From assembly GCF_040276065.1 (NCBI RefSeq), contig NZ_JBELOI010000003.1:1-64000 (forward strand): a stretch of 64,000 nt of DNA, in the 5' to 3' direction. The notes under the pieces were generated by a model that saw only the letters and a program-made list of their open reading frames with translations, was not told where the DNA came from and searched no databases. This document shows, one piece after another, positions 19,077 through 28,057 of this stretch; position 1 is the first letter of the stretch; each line of letters opens with the position of its first letter. The position numbers were made by a program, and so were the translations under genes. This stretch comes from Castellaniella sp040276065 (GTDB lineage Bacteria > Pseudomonadota > Gammaproteobacteria > Burkholderiales > Burkholderiaceae_B).

Positions 19077-19106
19077 ACGACACCGGGGATGATCGGTCAT
19101 TATAAT
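19077..19106 (+). promoter_or_regulatory. Predicted sigma-70 promoter of argA
   Basis: A perfect -10 TATAAT (19101-19106) is preceded, with an 18-base spacer, by ACGACA (19077-19082), a 4/6 match to the -35 consensus. Transcription would start near 19113, leaving a leader of about 35 bases before argA. Confidence 0.5.
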
Positions 19107-19147
19107 TTTGGCTCGACTCCCCCACGGCCACGACCTCACGCCCCCTC

Positions 19148-20503
19148 ATGACGACGCCAGACACCGACACCTATTCCGCCCAGGACGCTCCCGAATTCGC
19201 CCCCGCGCAATTCGTGCGCTGGTTCCGCGAAGTCGCGCCCTATGTACACGACTTCAGGGGCAAGACCTTTGTGGTCGCCTTCGGCGGCGAGCTGATCAAC
19301 GACGGCGCCCTCGAGCCCCTGGTGGCCGACCTGTCGCTGCTGTCGGCCCTGGGCATCCGCCTGGTGCTGGTCCATGGATCGCGCCCGCAGGTCAACGAGC
19401 AGCTCCGGCTCAAAGGCTTCCCCATCCAGTTCAGCCGCGGCGTCGAGCCCACTGGCGCCGAGGCCCTCGAGTGCGCCAAGGAGGCGGCCGGCGAGATCCG
19501 CCTGGACATCGAGGCCGCCTTCAGCCAGGGTTTGCCCAACACGCCAATGTCGCATGCCAAGATCCGCGTGATTTCCGGCAATTTCGTCACTGCACGCCCC
19601 GTCGGCATCATCGATGGCGTCGATTACAAGCGCACCGGCACGGTACGCAAGCTGGACGTGGACGCCATGCGCAGCATCATCGGCCAGGGCGCCATCGTGC
19701 TGCTCTCGCCCCTGGGCTTCTCGCCCACCGGCGAAGCCTTCAACCTGGCCATGGAGGATCTCGCCACCAGCGCAGCGGTCGCCCTGCGTGCCGAAAAGCT
19801 CATCTTCCTCACCCAGAACCGCACCATCACCGAGCAGGATGGCTCGGTGGATACGGAATTGGCCCGCAAGGACGCCGACGAGCTCCTGGCCCAGGACACG
19901 CTCGACGAGGACACCAGCGCGTTCCTGCGCCATGCCTCTCTGGCGATCAAACGCGGCGTGGCGCGCGCGCACTTGGTGCCCTACACGCTCGATGGCAGCA
20001 TCCTGCTCGAGATTTTCACCCACGACGGCGTGGGCACCATGGTCGTCGAGGACACCCTCGAGGACCTGCGCCCGGCGGTCGCCGACGACGTGGGCGCCAT
20101 CGTCCAGCTCATTGAGCCGCTCGAGGCCGACGGCACGCTGGTGCCGCGCGGGCGCGCCGCCATCGAACGCGAGGTCGAGCGCTTCACGGTGCTCGAGCAC
20201 GATGGGGTGATCTATGGCTGCGTGGCGCTGATTCCCTACCTGGACGAGGGCATGGTCGAGATGGCCTGCCTGATCGTCCAGCAGGAATGGCAGGGCGCGG
20301 GCGACGGCGAGATGCTGCTGCGCCACGCCGAATCCAGCGCCCGCGCCATGGGTGCGCGCCGCCTGTTCGTGCTGACCACGCGCACCTCGCACTGGTTCAT
20401 CAAACGCGGCTTCGCCCAGGGCGGGATTTCCGACCTGCCCAAAGGCAAACAAGCACACTACAATCGTTCGCGCAACAGCCTGGTCTTCATCAAACGGCTC
20501 TAA
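19148..20503 (+). CDS. argA: N-acetylglutamate synthase
   Basis: A 451-residue bifunctional-architecture enzyme: an amino-acid kinase-like domain (about 25-285, beginning TFVVAFGGELIND and with LVHGSRPQ) fused to a GNAT acetyltransferase domain (about 305-440, with GAGDGEMLL as the acetyl-CoA loop). It makes N-acetylglutamate from glutamate and acetyl-CoA, the first step of arginine synthesis, and in this family is feedback-inhibited by arginine through the kinase-like domain. A good promoter lies upstream. It is followed after 16 bases by a GT25 gene. Confidence 0.95.
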   Translation: MTTPDTDTYSAQDAPEFAPAQFVRWFREVAPYVHDFRGKTFVVAFGGELINDGALEPLVADLSLLSALGIRLVLVHGSRPQVNEQLRLKGFPIQFSRGVEPTGAEALECAKEAAGEIRLDIEAAFSQGLPNTPMSHAKIRVISGNFVTARPVGIIDGVDYKRTGTVRKLDVDAMRSIIGQGAIVLLSPLGFSPTGEAFNLAMEDLATSAAVALRAEKLIFLTQNRTITEQDGSVDTELARKDADELLAQDTLDEDTSAFLRHASLAIKRGVARAHLVPYTLDGSILLEIFTHDGVGTMVVEDTLEDLRPAVADDVGAIVQLIEPLEADGTLVPRGRAAIEREVERFTVLEHDGVIYGCVALIPYLDEGMVEMACLIVQQEWQGAGDGEMLLRHAESSARAMGARRLFVLTTRTSHWFIKRGFAQGGISDLPKGKQAHYNRSRNSLVFIKRL

Positions 20504-20519
20504 GAGCGATCGACACCGC

Positions 20520-21299
20520 ATGACCGACGCCCGCATCCCGATCCACATCGTCAACCTGCCGTCACGCACCGACCGCCGTGCACGACTCGCCGCACAAATG
20601 GCGCTGATGGGCGATTATCCCTATAGCTTCTTTTCCGCGGTGCATGGCGCCCGGCAGCCGGATCACCCGCTGTTCCGGCACTACGACCCCGCTGCGCGCG
20701 AGCGCGTCAAAGGCCATGGCAGCCCGCTCAAGCCCTCCCAGCTCGGCTGCTTCGCCAGCCACTACCTGCTGTGGCAGGAATGCGTCGAATCCGGCGCCCC
20801 GCTGATCGTCATCGAGGACGACGCCATCCTCGGGCCCAATTTCGCCAAATTCCTCGAACATGCGCCCGCCATCGCGCGGCGCTGGCCGCTGGTGTGGCTG
20901 CATGGCAACGACAAGCCCGGGCGCGACCCCAGCATCGCGGTCGACCGCGAGGGGGCCTTCGTGCTGCACAAAAAACTCAAGGGCCACTTCCGCACCGTCG
21001 CCTACCTGATCACACCCGCGGGGGCTCAGGCCCTGCTGCGCCACTGCGAGACCTGGATCTATCCCGTGGACGACACCATGATCCGTTTCTATGAGCACGG
21101 CGTCGAATCAATCGCGCTGCGGCCCGCCTGCGTGACGCACGACGACGCCTCCGAATCCGACATCCGCGGCCCGGCCTCGCGCGCGCGCCGCGGCCTTGGC
21201 GACACGCTGCGGCGCGAGGCCTTCAGGCTGCGCGACAATCTGCGCAAGACGCTCCACAACACCGTGTTCCGCCTGCATCACAGGCGCCTGCGGACATGA
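20520..21299 (+). CDS. Glycosyltransferase family 25 (LPS)
   Basis: A 259-residue GT25 family protein. These are inverting transferases, often galactosyltransferases, of lipooligosaccharide biosynthesis. It shows the typical N-terminus IHIVNLPSRTDRR, the CFASHYLLW segment, and the acidic motif VIEDDA with E99-D100-D101 at the metal site. The C-terminal 60 residues are strongly basic, fitting membrane attachment. Its stop overlaps the rfbB start, forming a three-gene cassette with rfbB and rfbD. The sugar transferred is not known. Confidence 0.88.
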   Translation: MTDARIPIHIVNLPSRTDRRARLAAQMALMGDYPYSFFSAVHGARQPDHPLFRHYDPAARERVKGHGSPLKPSQLGCFASHYLLWQECVESGAPLIVIEDDAILGPNFAKFLEHAPAIARRWPLVWLHGNDKPGRDPSIAVDREGAFVLHKKLKGHFRTVAYLITPAGAQALLRHCETWIYPVDDTMIRFYEHGVESIALRPACVTHDDASESDIRGPASRARRGLGDTLRREAFRLRDNLRKTLHNTVFRLHHRRLRT

Positions 21300-22381
21300 G
21301 GATCCTCGTCACCGGCGGCGCCGGGTTCATCGGCTCCGCCCTGGTCCGCCACCTGATCCTGAACACCAGCCACTCGGTCATCAACGTCGACAAGCTGACC
21401 TACGCCGGCAATCTCGAATCCCTGCGTCCGATCGGGAACGATCCGCGCCACGTGTTCGAACACCTCGACATCTGCGATGCCGAGGGGATGGACCGAATCT
21501 TTGCACAGCACCGGCCGGACACCGTGATGCACTTGGCGGCGGAATCCCATGTGGACCGGTCGATCGATGGCCCAGCGGCCTTCATCCAGACCAATATGGT
21601 CGGCACCTATACGCTGCTTGAGGCCGCCCGCCGCCACTGGGGCACGCTGGACGCACCCGCGCGCGCGGCCTTCCGTTTTCACCATGTCTCGACCGACGAG
21701 GTCTACGGCGACCTCGGTGCGGACGGCGGGCTGTTCACCGAATCGACCCCCTATGCCCCCAGTTCGCCCTATTCCGCCAGCAAGGCGGGATCCGACCACT
21801 TGGTGCGCGCCTGGCACCGGACCTACGGCCTGCCGGTGCTGGTGAGCAACTGCTCCAACAACTACGGACCCTACCACTTCCCGGAAAAGCTCATCCCCCT
21901 GATGATTCTCAACGCTCTCGAGGGCAAGCCGCTGCCGGTGTACGGCGAAGGCCTGCAGGTGCGCGACTGGTTGTACGTCGAGGACCACGCACGGGCCTTG
22001 CTGCACGTGGTGGAGAACGGCACGCCTGGACGCACCTACAACATCGGCGGCCACAACGAACAGCGCAACATCGACGTGGTGCGGGCGATCTGCGCCTTGC
22101 TCGAGGAGCTGGCGCCCGCCGCCACACACGGCCGGCGCCCCTATGCCGAGCTCATCACCCACGTCACCGACCGGCCGGGCCACGATGTCCGCTACGCCAT
22201 CGACGCCGAGCGAATCCACCGCGAATTGGGCTGGACGCCGCGCGAGACCTTTCAGACCGGGCTGCGCAAGACTGTCCGATGGTACCTGGACCACCTGGAC
22301 TGGTGCCGCCACATCCAGAACGGTGGCTATCGGCGCGAGCGGCTGGGGGTGCATGAGGCGGCGGCGTCGCCACCGCAATGA
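21296..22381 (+). CDS. rfbB: dTDP-glucose 4,6-dehydratase
   Basis: A 361-residue extended short-chain dehydrogenase (RmlB). The NAD loop is GGAGFIGS (7-14). The catalytic pair D134-E135 (STDEVYGD) and Y159-x3-K163 (YSASK) are intact, as is the SNNYGPYHFPEKLIP signature. It converts dTDP-glucose to dTDP-4-keto-6-deoxyglucose, the branch point for rhamnose and other deoxysugars. It overlaps neighbours on both sides by four bases. The synthase rfbA and epimerase rfbC are not in the window. Confidence 0.95.
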   Translation: MRILVTGGAGFIGSALVRHLILNTSHSVINVDKLTYAGNLESLRPIGNDPRHVFEHLDICDAEGMDRIFAQHRPDTVMHLAAESHVDRSIDGPAAFIQTNMVGTYTLLEAARRHWGTLDAPARAAFRFHHVSTDEVYGDLGADGGLFTESTPYAPSSPYSASKAGSDHLVRAWHRTYGLPVLVSNCSNNYGPYHFPEKLIPLMILNALEGKPLPVYGEGLQVRDWLYVEDHARALLHVVENGTPGRTYNIGGHNEQRNIDVVRAICALLEELAPAATHGRRPYAELITHVTDRPGHDVRYAIDAERIHRELGWTPRETFQTGLRKTVRWYLDHLDWCRHIQNGGYRRERLGVHEAAASPPQ

Positions 22382-23319
22382 CCGGCACGGAACCACCGCG
22401 CGCGCCGCCGTCGGGCCCCTTGCGCATCCTGGTGACTGGCGCCGGCGGGCAACTGGGCAGATCGCTGCGCGCCCGGGTCGCCGAATCGCCACCGCCATCG
22501 GCCGCCGTGACCTTTGCCGACCGGACGGCGCTGGACGTGACACGTGCCGATCGCGTCGCCGCGTGGCTGGACCGGCACCCGGCGGACGTCGTCATCAATG
22601 CGGCCGCCTATACGGCCGTCGATCGAGCCGCCGCGGAATACGGGCGCGCCTTGGCCGCCAATGCCGAGGCGCCCGGCCTGCTGGCGCAGGCCTGCGCGCG
22701 GCGCGGCGCGCGCCTGGTGCACGTCTCGACCGACTATGTATTCGATGGGCGCGCCGGCCGCCCCTACACCGAGGACGACCCCGTCGGCCCCTTGAACGCT
22801 TACGGCCGCAGCAAGCTCGAGGGCGAGCGCCAGGTGCTCGAACTCGCGCCGACAAGCCTCGTGCTGCGCTGTGGCTGGATCTTCAGCGCCTACGGCGGCA
22901 ATTTCGTCAAGACCATGCTGCGGCTGGGCCGCGAGCGCGATACGCTGCAAGTCGTCGACGACCAGATCGGCGGGCCCACCTGGGCCGGGGATCTGGCCCA
23001 GGTGCTGCTCGAGCTTGCCATGCAACGGCCGGCGCCGGCGGGCATCTATCATTTCAGCGGCGCGCCCTGGGTGAGCTGGCACGGCTTCGCCCACGAGATT
23101 CTCCGGCAGGCCATGGAGCGGGGCCTGCTCGAGCGTCCGCCCGTTCTGAGCGCCATCGCCACGCGGGACCGGCCCCCGGCCGAACCCCGGCCGGCTGACA
23201 GCCGGCTCGACGGATCGAAACTCGCCGAGCGTCTGGGCGGCCGCCCGGCCCCCGACTGGCGCATCGGCCTGGCGCGCACGCTGGACACCCTGGCACAGGC
23301 CCCCGACGGGCTACAATGA
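22378..23319 (+). CDS. rfbD: dTDP-4-dehydrorhamnose reductase
   Basis: A 313-residue RmlD-like reductase. The NADPH loop is TGAGGQLGRS (20-29), followed by NAAAYTAVD, STDYVFDG and the catalytic Y142-x3-K146 (YGRSK). It would reduce the 4-keto group to give dTDP-L-rhamnose. It carries a proline-rich N-terminal extension of about 14 residues compared with usual RmlD. It overlaps rfbB by four bases. Its last codons carry a TACAAT that may be the yggX -10 element. Confidence 0.92.
   Translation: MTGTEPPRAPPSGPLRILVTGAGGQLGRSLRARVAESPPPSAAVTFADRTALDVTRADRVAAWLDRHPADVVINAAAYTAVDRAAAEYGRALAANAEAPGLLAQACARRGARLVHVSTDYVFDGRAGRPYTEDDPVGPLNAYGRSKLEGERQVLELAPTSLVLRCGWIFSAYGGNFVKTMLRLGRERDTLQVVDDQIGGPTWAGDLAQVLLELAMQRPAPAGIYHFSGAPWVSWHGFAHEILRQAMERGLLERPPVLSAIATRDRPPAEPRPADSRLDGSKLAERLGGRPAPDWRIGLARTLDTLAQAPDGLQ
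23312..23317 (+). promoter_or_regulatory. Putative -10 element of yggX
   Basis: TACAAT at the end of rfbD, 33 bases before the yggX ATG. No -35 at standard spacing was found, so this is weak. Confidence 0.3.
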
Positions 23320-23350
23320 CGGTTGTACAGCCACCCGGAGACCGACACCC

Positions 23351-23623
23351 ATGGGCCGCATGATCCACTGCCGTAAATTGAAACGCGAGGCCGAGGGGCT
23401 GGACTACCCCCCCTACCCCGGGGACCTCGGCGTACGGATCTGGCGCGAAATCTCGAAGGATGCCTGGGCCAAGTGGCTGGACATCCAGACGCGCCTAGTC
23501 AATGAAAACCACTTGAGCCTGGCGGACGCCGAGGCGCGCAAATTCCTGTCCGACCACATGCAGGCGTTCCTATTCGAGGACCGCGACGTCGAGGCCAGGG
23601 GCTACGTGCCCCCCGGCCAGTGA
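23351..23623 (+). CDS. yggX: Probable Fe(2+)-trafficking protein YggX
   Basis: A 90-residue protein that is a clear YggX. It has the conserved CRKLKREAEGLD near the start, PYPGDLGVRIWREISKDAW, and the NENHLSLADAEARKFL helix region. YggX protects iron-sulfur enzymes from oxidative damage and takes part in iron handling. GGAG lies 11 bases before the ATG. It converges with phoU, one base apart, so the two transcripts must overlap. Confidence 0.95.
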   Translation: MGRMIHCRKLKREAEGLDYPPYPGDLGVRIWREISKDAWAKWLDIQTRLVNENHLSLADAEARKFLSDHMQAFLFEDRDVEARGYVPPGQ

Positions 23624-23624
23624 C

Positions 23625-24347
23625 TCATTTCTCCTTGGGCTCGGGCGCCTCGCCGCGCGCCATGCGCTCGGTATTGCTGACGCCCATGTGGCGCACATCG
23701 TCGCCACGCACCATGTAGATCACCCGCTCGGCCATGTTCTTGGCATGGTCGCCGATGCGTTCGAGCGCGCGGGCGATGAAGACCAGATCGATTGAGCGGG
23801 AGATCGTGCGCGGATCCTCGATCATATAGGTAATCATGTGGCGCAGCGCGGCCTTCCATTCGCGGTCGACCTCCTTGTCATTGCGCACGACCTGGGCAGC
23901 AGCCACGGGGTCCTCGCGGGCGAAGGCATCCAGCGCGGCGCGTATCATGCCCGCCACGGCATCGGCCATGTGGCGCAACTCGACCACCGGCTCGTAGGAC
24001 GAGTCGGCCTCGTGGAGGCGGCGCGCCACCTTGGCGACCTTGACCGCCTCGTCGCCGCAACGCTCCATGTCGGTCAGCATCTTGGAGATCGACAACAGCA
24101 GGCGCAGGTCGACCGCCGTGGGCTGGTTGCGCGCGATCAGCAGGCCGATGCGCTCGTCGATGGTGACCTCGAGCTGATTGACCTGGCGCTCGTGCTCGCG
24201 GACCTTGTCGACTAGGTCGAGCTCGCCGTCGGCCAGCGCGCGCATGCCGTCGAGCACCATGGACTCGACCAGGCCGCCCATCTGCAGGAACATCGAGCGC
24301 GTGGTCTCGAGTTCCATATGAAATTGCTTGTTCGTGTGCTCCAGCAT
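23625..24347 (-). CDS. phoU: Phosphate-specific transport regulator PhoU
   Basis: A 240-residue all-helical PhoU with two tandem three-helix PhoU repeats (about 10-100 and 115-215). It contains the metal-binding-type motifs DMERCGDEAVK and ALERIGDHAKNMAE, one per repeat. PhoU damps PhoR/PhoB signalling according to Pst transporter activity. Unlike many genomes, pstSCAB and phoBR are not adjacent. A Pho box lies about 90 bases upstream, so the gene is probably induced by phosphate starvation. Confidence 0.95.
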   Translation of the reverse strand: MLEHTNKQFHMELETTRSMFLQMGGLVESMVLDGMRALADGELDLVDKVREHERQVNQLEVTIDERIGLLIARNQPTAVDLRLLLSISKMLTDMERCGDEAVKVAKVARRLHEADSSYEPVVELRHMADAVAGMIRAALDAFAREDPVAAAQVVRNDKEVDREWKAALRHMITYMIEDPRTISRSIDLVFIARALERIGDHAKNMAERVIYMVRGDDVRHMGVSNTERMARGEAPEPKEK

Positions 24348-24420
24348 GTCCTGACCTCGATAACGGGGAATTGCCTGACCGCAAAGCGTAGCACCCCGGG
24401 GGATGCCTTGTCATCGCCGC

Positions 24421-24454
24421 AGCTTACCCTGTCCGCATGACAGCTTCATGACGA
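24421..24454 (-). promoter_or_regulatory. Pho box and -10 element upstream of phoU
   Basis: On the minus strand, TCGTCAT and CTGTCAT are separated by 4 bases (GAAG), giving the 11-base period of PhoB sites (consensus CTGTCAT repeats). The second repeat is perfect and the first matches 5 of 7. Ten bases downstream is TAAGCT, positioned as a -10 of a PhoB-activated promoter. Plus-strand coordinates of the repeats are 24437-24443 and 24448-24454. Confidence 0.6.
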
Positions 24455-24494
24455 CGGCCCACCGCCGGCGCATCCCGCCCCATGGGCGGGGTCC

Positions 24495-25175
24495 TCACCA
24501 AGCGCGACGCAGGGTGCGCACGCCCTCACGGCCGGCGATCAGCGCCACATCCGCGCCCGAGATCGCAAACAGCCCGCAGCACACCACCCCGGGGATGTTG
24601 TTGATCACCGCCTCGAACTGCGCGGGCTCGTCCAGTGTCAGCCCGGCGACATCCAGGATGTGCCCGCCATTGTCGGTCACGAAGCCCTCGCGCAGGACCG
24701 GCTGGCCGCCAAGCTGCCGCAAGGCGCGCGCCACCGCCTCGCGCGCGAGCGGGATGATTTCGATAGGCAGGGGAAAGCGGCCCAGGCAATCAACGAGCTT
24801 GGACTCGTCGACGATGCACACAAAGCGATCGGCCACCGAGGCGACGATTTTTTCCCGTGTGAGCGCACCGCCGCCGCCCTTGATCATATTGAGCGCGCCG
24901 TCGATCTCGTCGGCGCCGTCGACATACCAGGCCATGGCGGGTACCTCGTTCAGGTCCAACACCTCGATCCCCGCCGCCCTCAGGCGGCGGGTACTGCGCT
25001 CGGAGCTGGAGACCGCCGCGCGGAAATCCCCCCGATGCGCCGCCAACCGGTCGATGAACAGATCGACGGTCGAACCGGTGCCCACGCCCAGGACATCCTC
25101 CGGACGCAGCAAGGGCAGGACATGTTCGATGGCCGCCTGGGCGGCCTGTTGCTTGAGCTGGTCTTGGGTCGGCAT
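24495..25175 (-). CDS. rpiA: Ribose-5-phosphate isomerase A
   Basis: A 226-residue RpiA, which interconverts ribose-5-phosphate and ribulose-5-phosphate in the pentose phosphate pathway. It has VGTGSTVDLFID near the N-terminus (phosphate loop), the SSERSTRRL segment, DGADEIDG with the catalytic aspartates, and KGGGGALTREKI. The length and all motifs are typical. It lies 51 bases downstream of potI and could be read through from the pot operon, or have its own promoter. Confidence 0.96.
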   Translation of the reverse strand: MPTQDQLKQQAAQAAIEHVLPLLRPEDVLGVGTGSTVDLFIDRLAAHRGDFRAAVSSSERSTRRLRAAGIEVLDLNEVPAMAWYVDGADEIDGALNMIKGGGGALTREKIVASVADRFVCIVDESKLVDCLGRFPLPIEIIPLAREAVARALRQLGGQPVLREGFVTDNGGHILDVAGLTLDEPAQFEAVINNIPGVVCCGLFAISGADVALIAGREGVRTLRRAW

Positions 25176-25226
25176 GATGGTGTGGGTTTGCGGCGAGGGG
25201 CTTATTGTACCCGGGCCGGCCGCGGC

Positions 25227-26021
25227 TCAATCCTGGCGCGCCTGCATGCGGTTGACCGCCACCACGACGATGCCGACCACCAGCATGAACAGCGTGGCCA
25301 GGGCATTGATTTCGGGCTTGAGGCCCAGGCGCACGCGCGAGAAGACTTCGAGCGGCAAGGTGGTGTAGCCCGGCCCCGAGAGAAAGGACGCCACCACGAC
25401 ATCGTCCAGCGACAGGGTAAAGGCCAGCAGCCAGGAGGCCAGCAGCGCGGGCGAGATCAGCGGCACGGTGATCAGGAAAAAGACCTTGAGCGGCGACGCG
25501 CCGAGGTCCAGCGCCGCCTCCTCGAGCGAACGGTCCAGGTCGCGCACCCGCGACTGGATGATGACCGCCACATAGGCCATGCACAGCGTGACGTGCCCGA
25601 CCCAGATGGTGAAGATCCCGTTGCCATCGGGCCAGCCTGTCAGCTTGGACACCTCGACGAACATCAGCAGCAGGGAAATCCCCAGGACGACCTCGGGCAT
25701 CACCAGCGGCGCGCTCAGCATGCCAACATACAGGCCAAAGCCGCGAAAGCGACCCATGCGCGCGAGCACGTAGCCGGCCCAGGTGCCGATCGCCACGGCC
25801 GTGGTCGCCGTCAGAGCGGCGATCACGAGCGACAGGCGAGCCGCCTCGAGCAGCGCCTTGTCCTGAAAGAGCTCGACATACCAGCGCAGCGAGAACCCTG
25901 ACCACGACGTCATCAGGCTCGAATCGTTGAAGGAAAACGCCATCAGGCAGGCAATCGGCACGTACAAGAAGGCGTAGCCGATCACGAGAACCACGAAGCG
26001 CAGGACCGGATTGCCCCTCAT
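25227..26021 (-). CDS. potI: Putrescine/spermidine ABC transporter permease PotI
   Basis: A 264-residue inner-membrane permease with about six helices. The EAA loop EEAALDLGASPLKVFFLITVP (contact site for the PotG ATPase) is complete. The ATG at 26021 begins MRGNPVLRF, the expected start, and overlaps the potH stop. Last gene of potFGHI. Confidence 0.93.
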   Translation of the reverse strand: MRGNPVLRFVVLVIGYAFLYVPIACLMAFSFNDSSLMTSWSGFSLRWYVELFQDKALLEAARLSLVIAALTATTAVAIGTWAGYVLARMGRFRGFGLYVGMLSAPLVMPEVVLGISLLLMFVEVSKLTGWPDGNGIFTIWVGHVTLCMAYVAVIIQSRVRDLDRSLEEAALDLGASPLKVFFLITVPLISPALLASWLLAFTLSLDDVVVASFLSGPGYTTLPLEVFSRVRLGLKPEINALATLFMLVVGIVVVAVNRMQARQD

Positions 26022-26932
26022 CGCCGCCGCTCCTTCTCGAGCTGGCGCGCCTGGTTGTACTGAAAGATCGTCAGCGGCACCAGCAGCAGCAGAACCATGA
26101 CGCACGTCACCGCCGCCGCCATGGGCCAGTCGGCGTTGTTGAAGAACTCGGTCCACATGACGCGACCCATCATCAGGGTATCGGCGCCGCCCAGCATCTC
26201 GGGGATCACGTACTCACCCACCGAGGGGATGAAGACCAGCATGGCCCCCGCGATCACCCCCGGCATCGACAGCGGCAGAGTGATCTCGAGGAACGCGCGC
26301 CAGGGCCGGGCCCCCAGATCGTAGGCCGCCTCCAGCAGCCGGTGGTCAAGCTTGACGAGGTTGGCGTACAGCGGCAGGATGAAAAACGGCAGATAAGCAT
26401 AGACCAGGCCGATATACACCGCCAGGTCGGTGCGATAGATCTCGAGCGGGGCGTCGATCAGGCCCAACCCCATCAGCAGGCCATTGAGCAGCCCATCGCT
26501 GCGCAGGATCCCCACCCAGGCATACACCCGCAACAGCAGCGAGGTCCAGAACGGCAGGATCACCCCCAGCAGCAGCAGGTTGCGCACCGCGGGCCGCGAG
26601 CGCGCGATCTGGTAGGCCATGGGATAGCCGATCAGCGCGCAGCAGGCCGTGGTGATCAAGGCCATCTTGACCGAGTTCAGATAGGTCGCCAGATACAGGT
26701 TGTCGGTGAACAGCAGCGCATAGCCGCGCAGGTGCACCGACAACTGCAGGGTGTGGTCCTCGAGGGTCGCCAGCGGCGTGTAAGGCGGGATGCCGAACTG
26801 CAGGTCCGCAAAGCTGATCTTGAGCACCAACAGGAACGGCAGCAGCAAGAACACCATCAGCCACAGGTAGGGTACCCCGACGGCCCATTGGCGGGCGGAG
26901 GGGCGGACAGACGCGGGCAGGCGCAGGTTCAT
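26018..26932 (-). CDS. potH: Putrescine/spermidine ABC transporter permease PotH
   Basis: A 304-residue permease with six predicted helices and an EAA loop (EAAYDLGARPWRAFLEITLP). The ATG at 26932 overlaps the potG stop by four bases and starts MNLRLPASV; the frame is open further upstream but that part is antisense-like to potG. Works as a heterodimer with PotI in the inner membrane to import polyamines. Confidence 0.93.
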   Translation of the reverse strand: MNLRLPASVRPSARQWAVGVPYLWLMVFLLLPFLLVLKISFADLQFGIPPYTPLATLEDHTLQLSVHLRGYALLFTDNLYLATYLNSVKMALITTACCALIGYPMAYQIARSRPAVRNLLLLGVILPFWTSLLLRVYAWVGILRSDGLLNGLLMGLGLIDAPLEIYRTDLAVYIGLVYAYLPFFILPLYANLVKLDHRLLEAAYDLGARPWRAFLEITLPLSMPGVIAGAMLVFIPSVGEYVIPEMLGGADTLMMGRVMWTEFFNNADWPMAAAVTCVMVLLLLVPLTIFQYNQARQLEKERRR

Positions 26933-28053
26933 GAAGACAGCACCGTGCCGGCATCGTGCGCCCAGGAGACGTAGACCTCCTCGTCGATGCCCGGCGCCTC
27001 GGCCTGATTCCAATCCAGGCTGGGGACGCTCGCCTCGATCACCTGTCCGGCGTCGAGACGGATCTGATAGCGCGCATAGCTGCCCATCCAGGCCACGTGC
27101 GAGACCATGCCGTGGCCCCAGTTGGAATCCGCCGCGGGCTGCTCGCGCAGCACGCGGATCTGCTCGGGACGGATCGAGACGTGGACCTCCATGCCCATGG
27201 GCTCGCTCACCCCATGACTGACGTACAGGGGCCGCGACAGGGCGTCGCTGCCGATCAGGACGTGATCGGGTTCGTCGACGACGATGGTGCCAGTGAACAG
27301 ATTGGTCGAGCCGATAAAGCCCGCCACGAAACGCGTACTCGGAAAGGCATAGACCTCGTAGGGTGTGCCGCACTGCACGATCTGCCCCTCGGTCATCACG
27401 GCCAGGCGGCTCGCCATCGTCATGGCTTCCTCCTGGTCGTGGGTCACCATGATGCAGGTGACGCCGACCTGGTCGAGGATCTTGACCAGCTCGATCTGCG
27501 TGGCCTGGCGGATTTGCTTGTCCAGGGCCGACATCGGTTCGTCGAGCAGCAGGAGCTTGGGACGCTTGACCAGGCTGCGCGCCAGTGCCACCCGTTGCTG
27601 CTGACCGCCCGAGAGCTGCTGCGGCTTGCGCCGCGCATAGCCCGCCATCTGGACCAGATCCAGGGCCTCGAAAACACGCTCGTGGATCTCGTGGCGCGGC
27701 ACGCCCTCCTGGCGCAGGCCGAAGGCGACGTTCGCCTCGACCGTCATGTGCGGAAACAGGGCATAGGACTGGAACATCATGTTGACCGGCCGCCGGTGCG
27801 GGGGCAACTGGGTGATGTCCTCGTCGTCGAGGACGATGCGCCCGGAGGTGGGCTCCTCGAAGCCCGCCAGCATGCGCAGCAGCGTCGACTTGCCGCAGCC
27901 GGAGCTGCCGAGCAAGGCGAAGATCTCGTGGCGACGCACCGAGAGGTTGACGGACTGTACCGCCACCGTGTCGCCAAAAATCTTGACCACATCCTCGATG
28001 CGCACGAAATCGTCGGCCTCGCCCTGACGGGGCATGCCGCGTACATCCTGCAT
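26929..28053 (-). CDS. potG: Putrescine/spermidine ABC transporter ATPase PotG
   Basis: A 374-residue ATPase that powers the importer. Walker A GSSGCGKST is at 49-57; QLSGGQQQRVALARSL is the signature, followed by LLLLDEPMSALD (Walker B). A TOBE regulatory domain fills about 290-370. The Q-loop (MMFQSYALFPHMTV) is canonical for polyamine and spermidine transporters. Starts 4 bases after the potF stop. Confidence 0.94.
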   Translation of the reverse strand: MQDVRGMPRQGEADDFVRIEDVVKIFGDTVAVQSVNLSVRRHEIFALLGSSGCGKSTLLRMLAGFEEPTSGRIVLDDEDITQLPPHRRPVNMMFQSYALFPHMTVEANVAFGLRQEGVPRHEIHERVFEALDLVQMAGYARRKPQQLSGGQQQRVALARSLVKRPKLLLLDEPMSALDKQIRQATQIELVKILDQVGVTCIMVTHDQEEAMTMASRLAVMTEGQIVQCGTPYEVYAFPSTRFVAGFIGSTNLFTGTIVVDEPDHVLIGSDALSRPLYVSHGVSEPMGMEVHVSIRPEQIRVLREQPAADSNWGHGMVSHVAWMGSYARYQIRLDAGQVIEASVPSLDWNQAEAPGIDEEVYVSWAHDAGTVLSS

Positions 28054-28057
28054 GCCG

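Noticed and set aside
26018..28053. Long open frames opposite or upstream of potH and potG
   Set aside because: They overlap proteins with strong family motifs in the other frame and show only Ala/Arg/Pro-rich GC-shadow composition.
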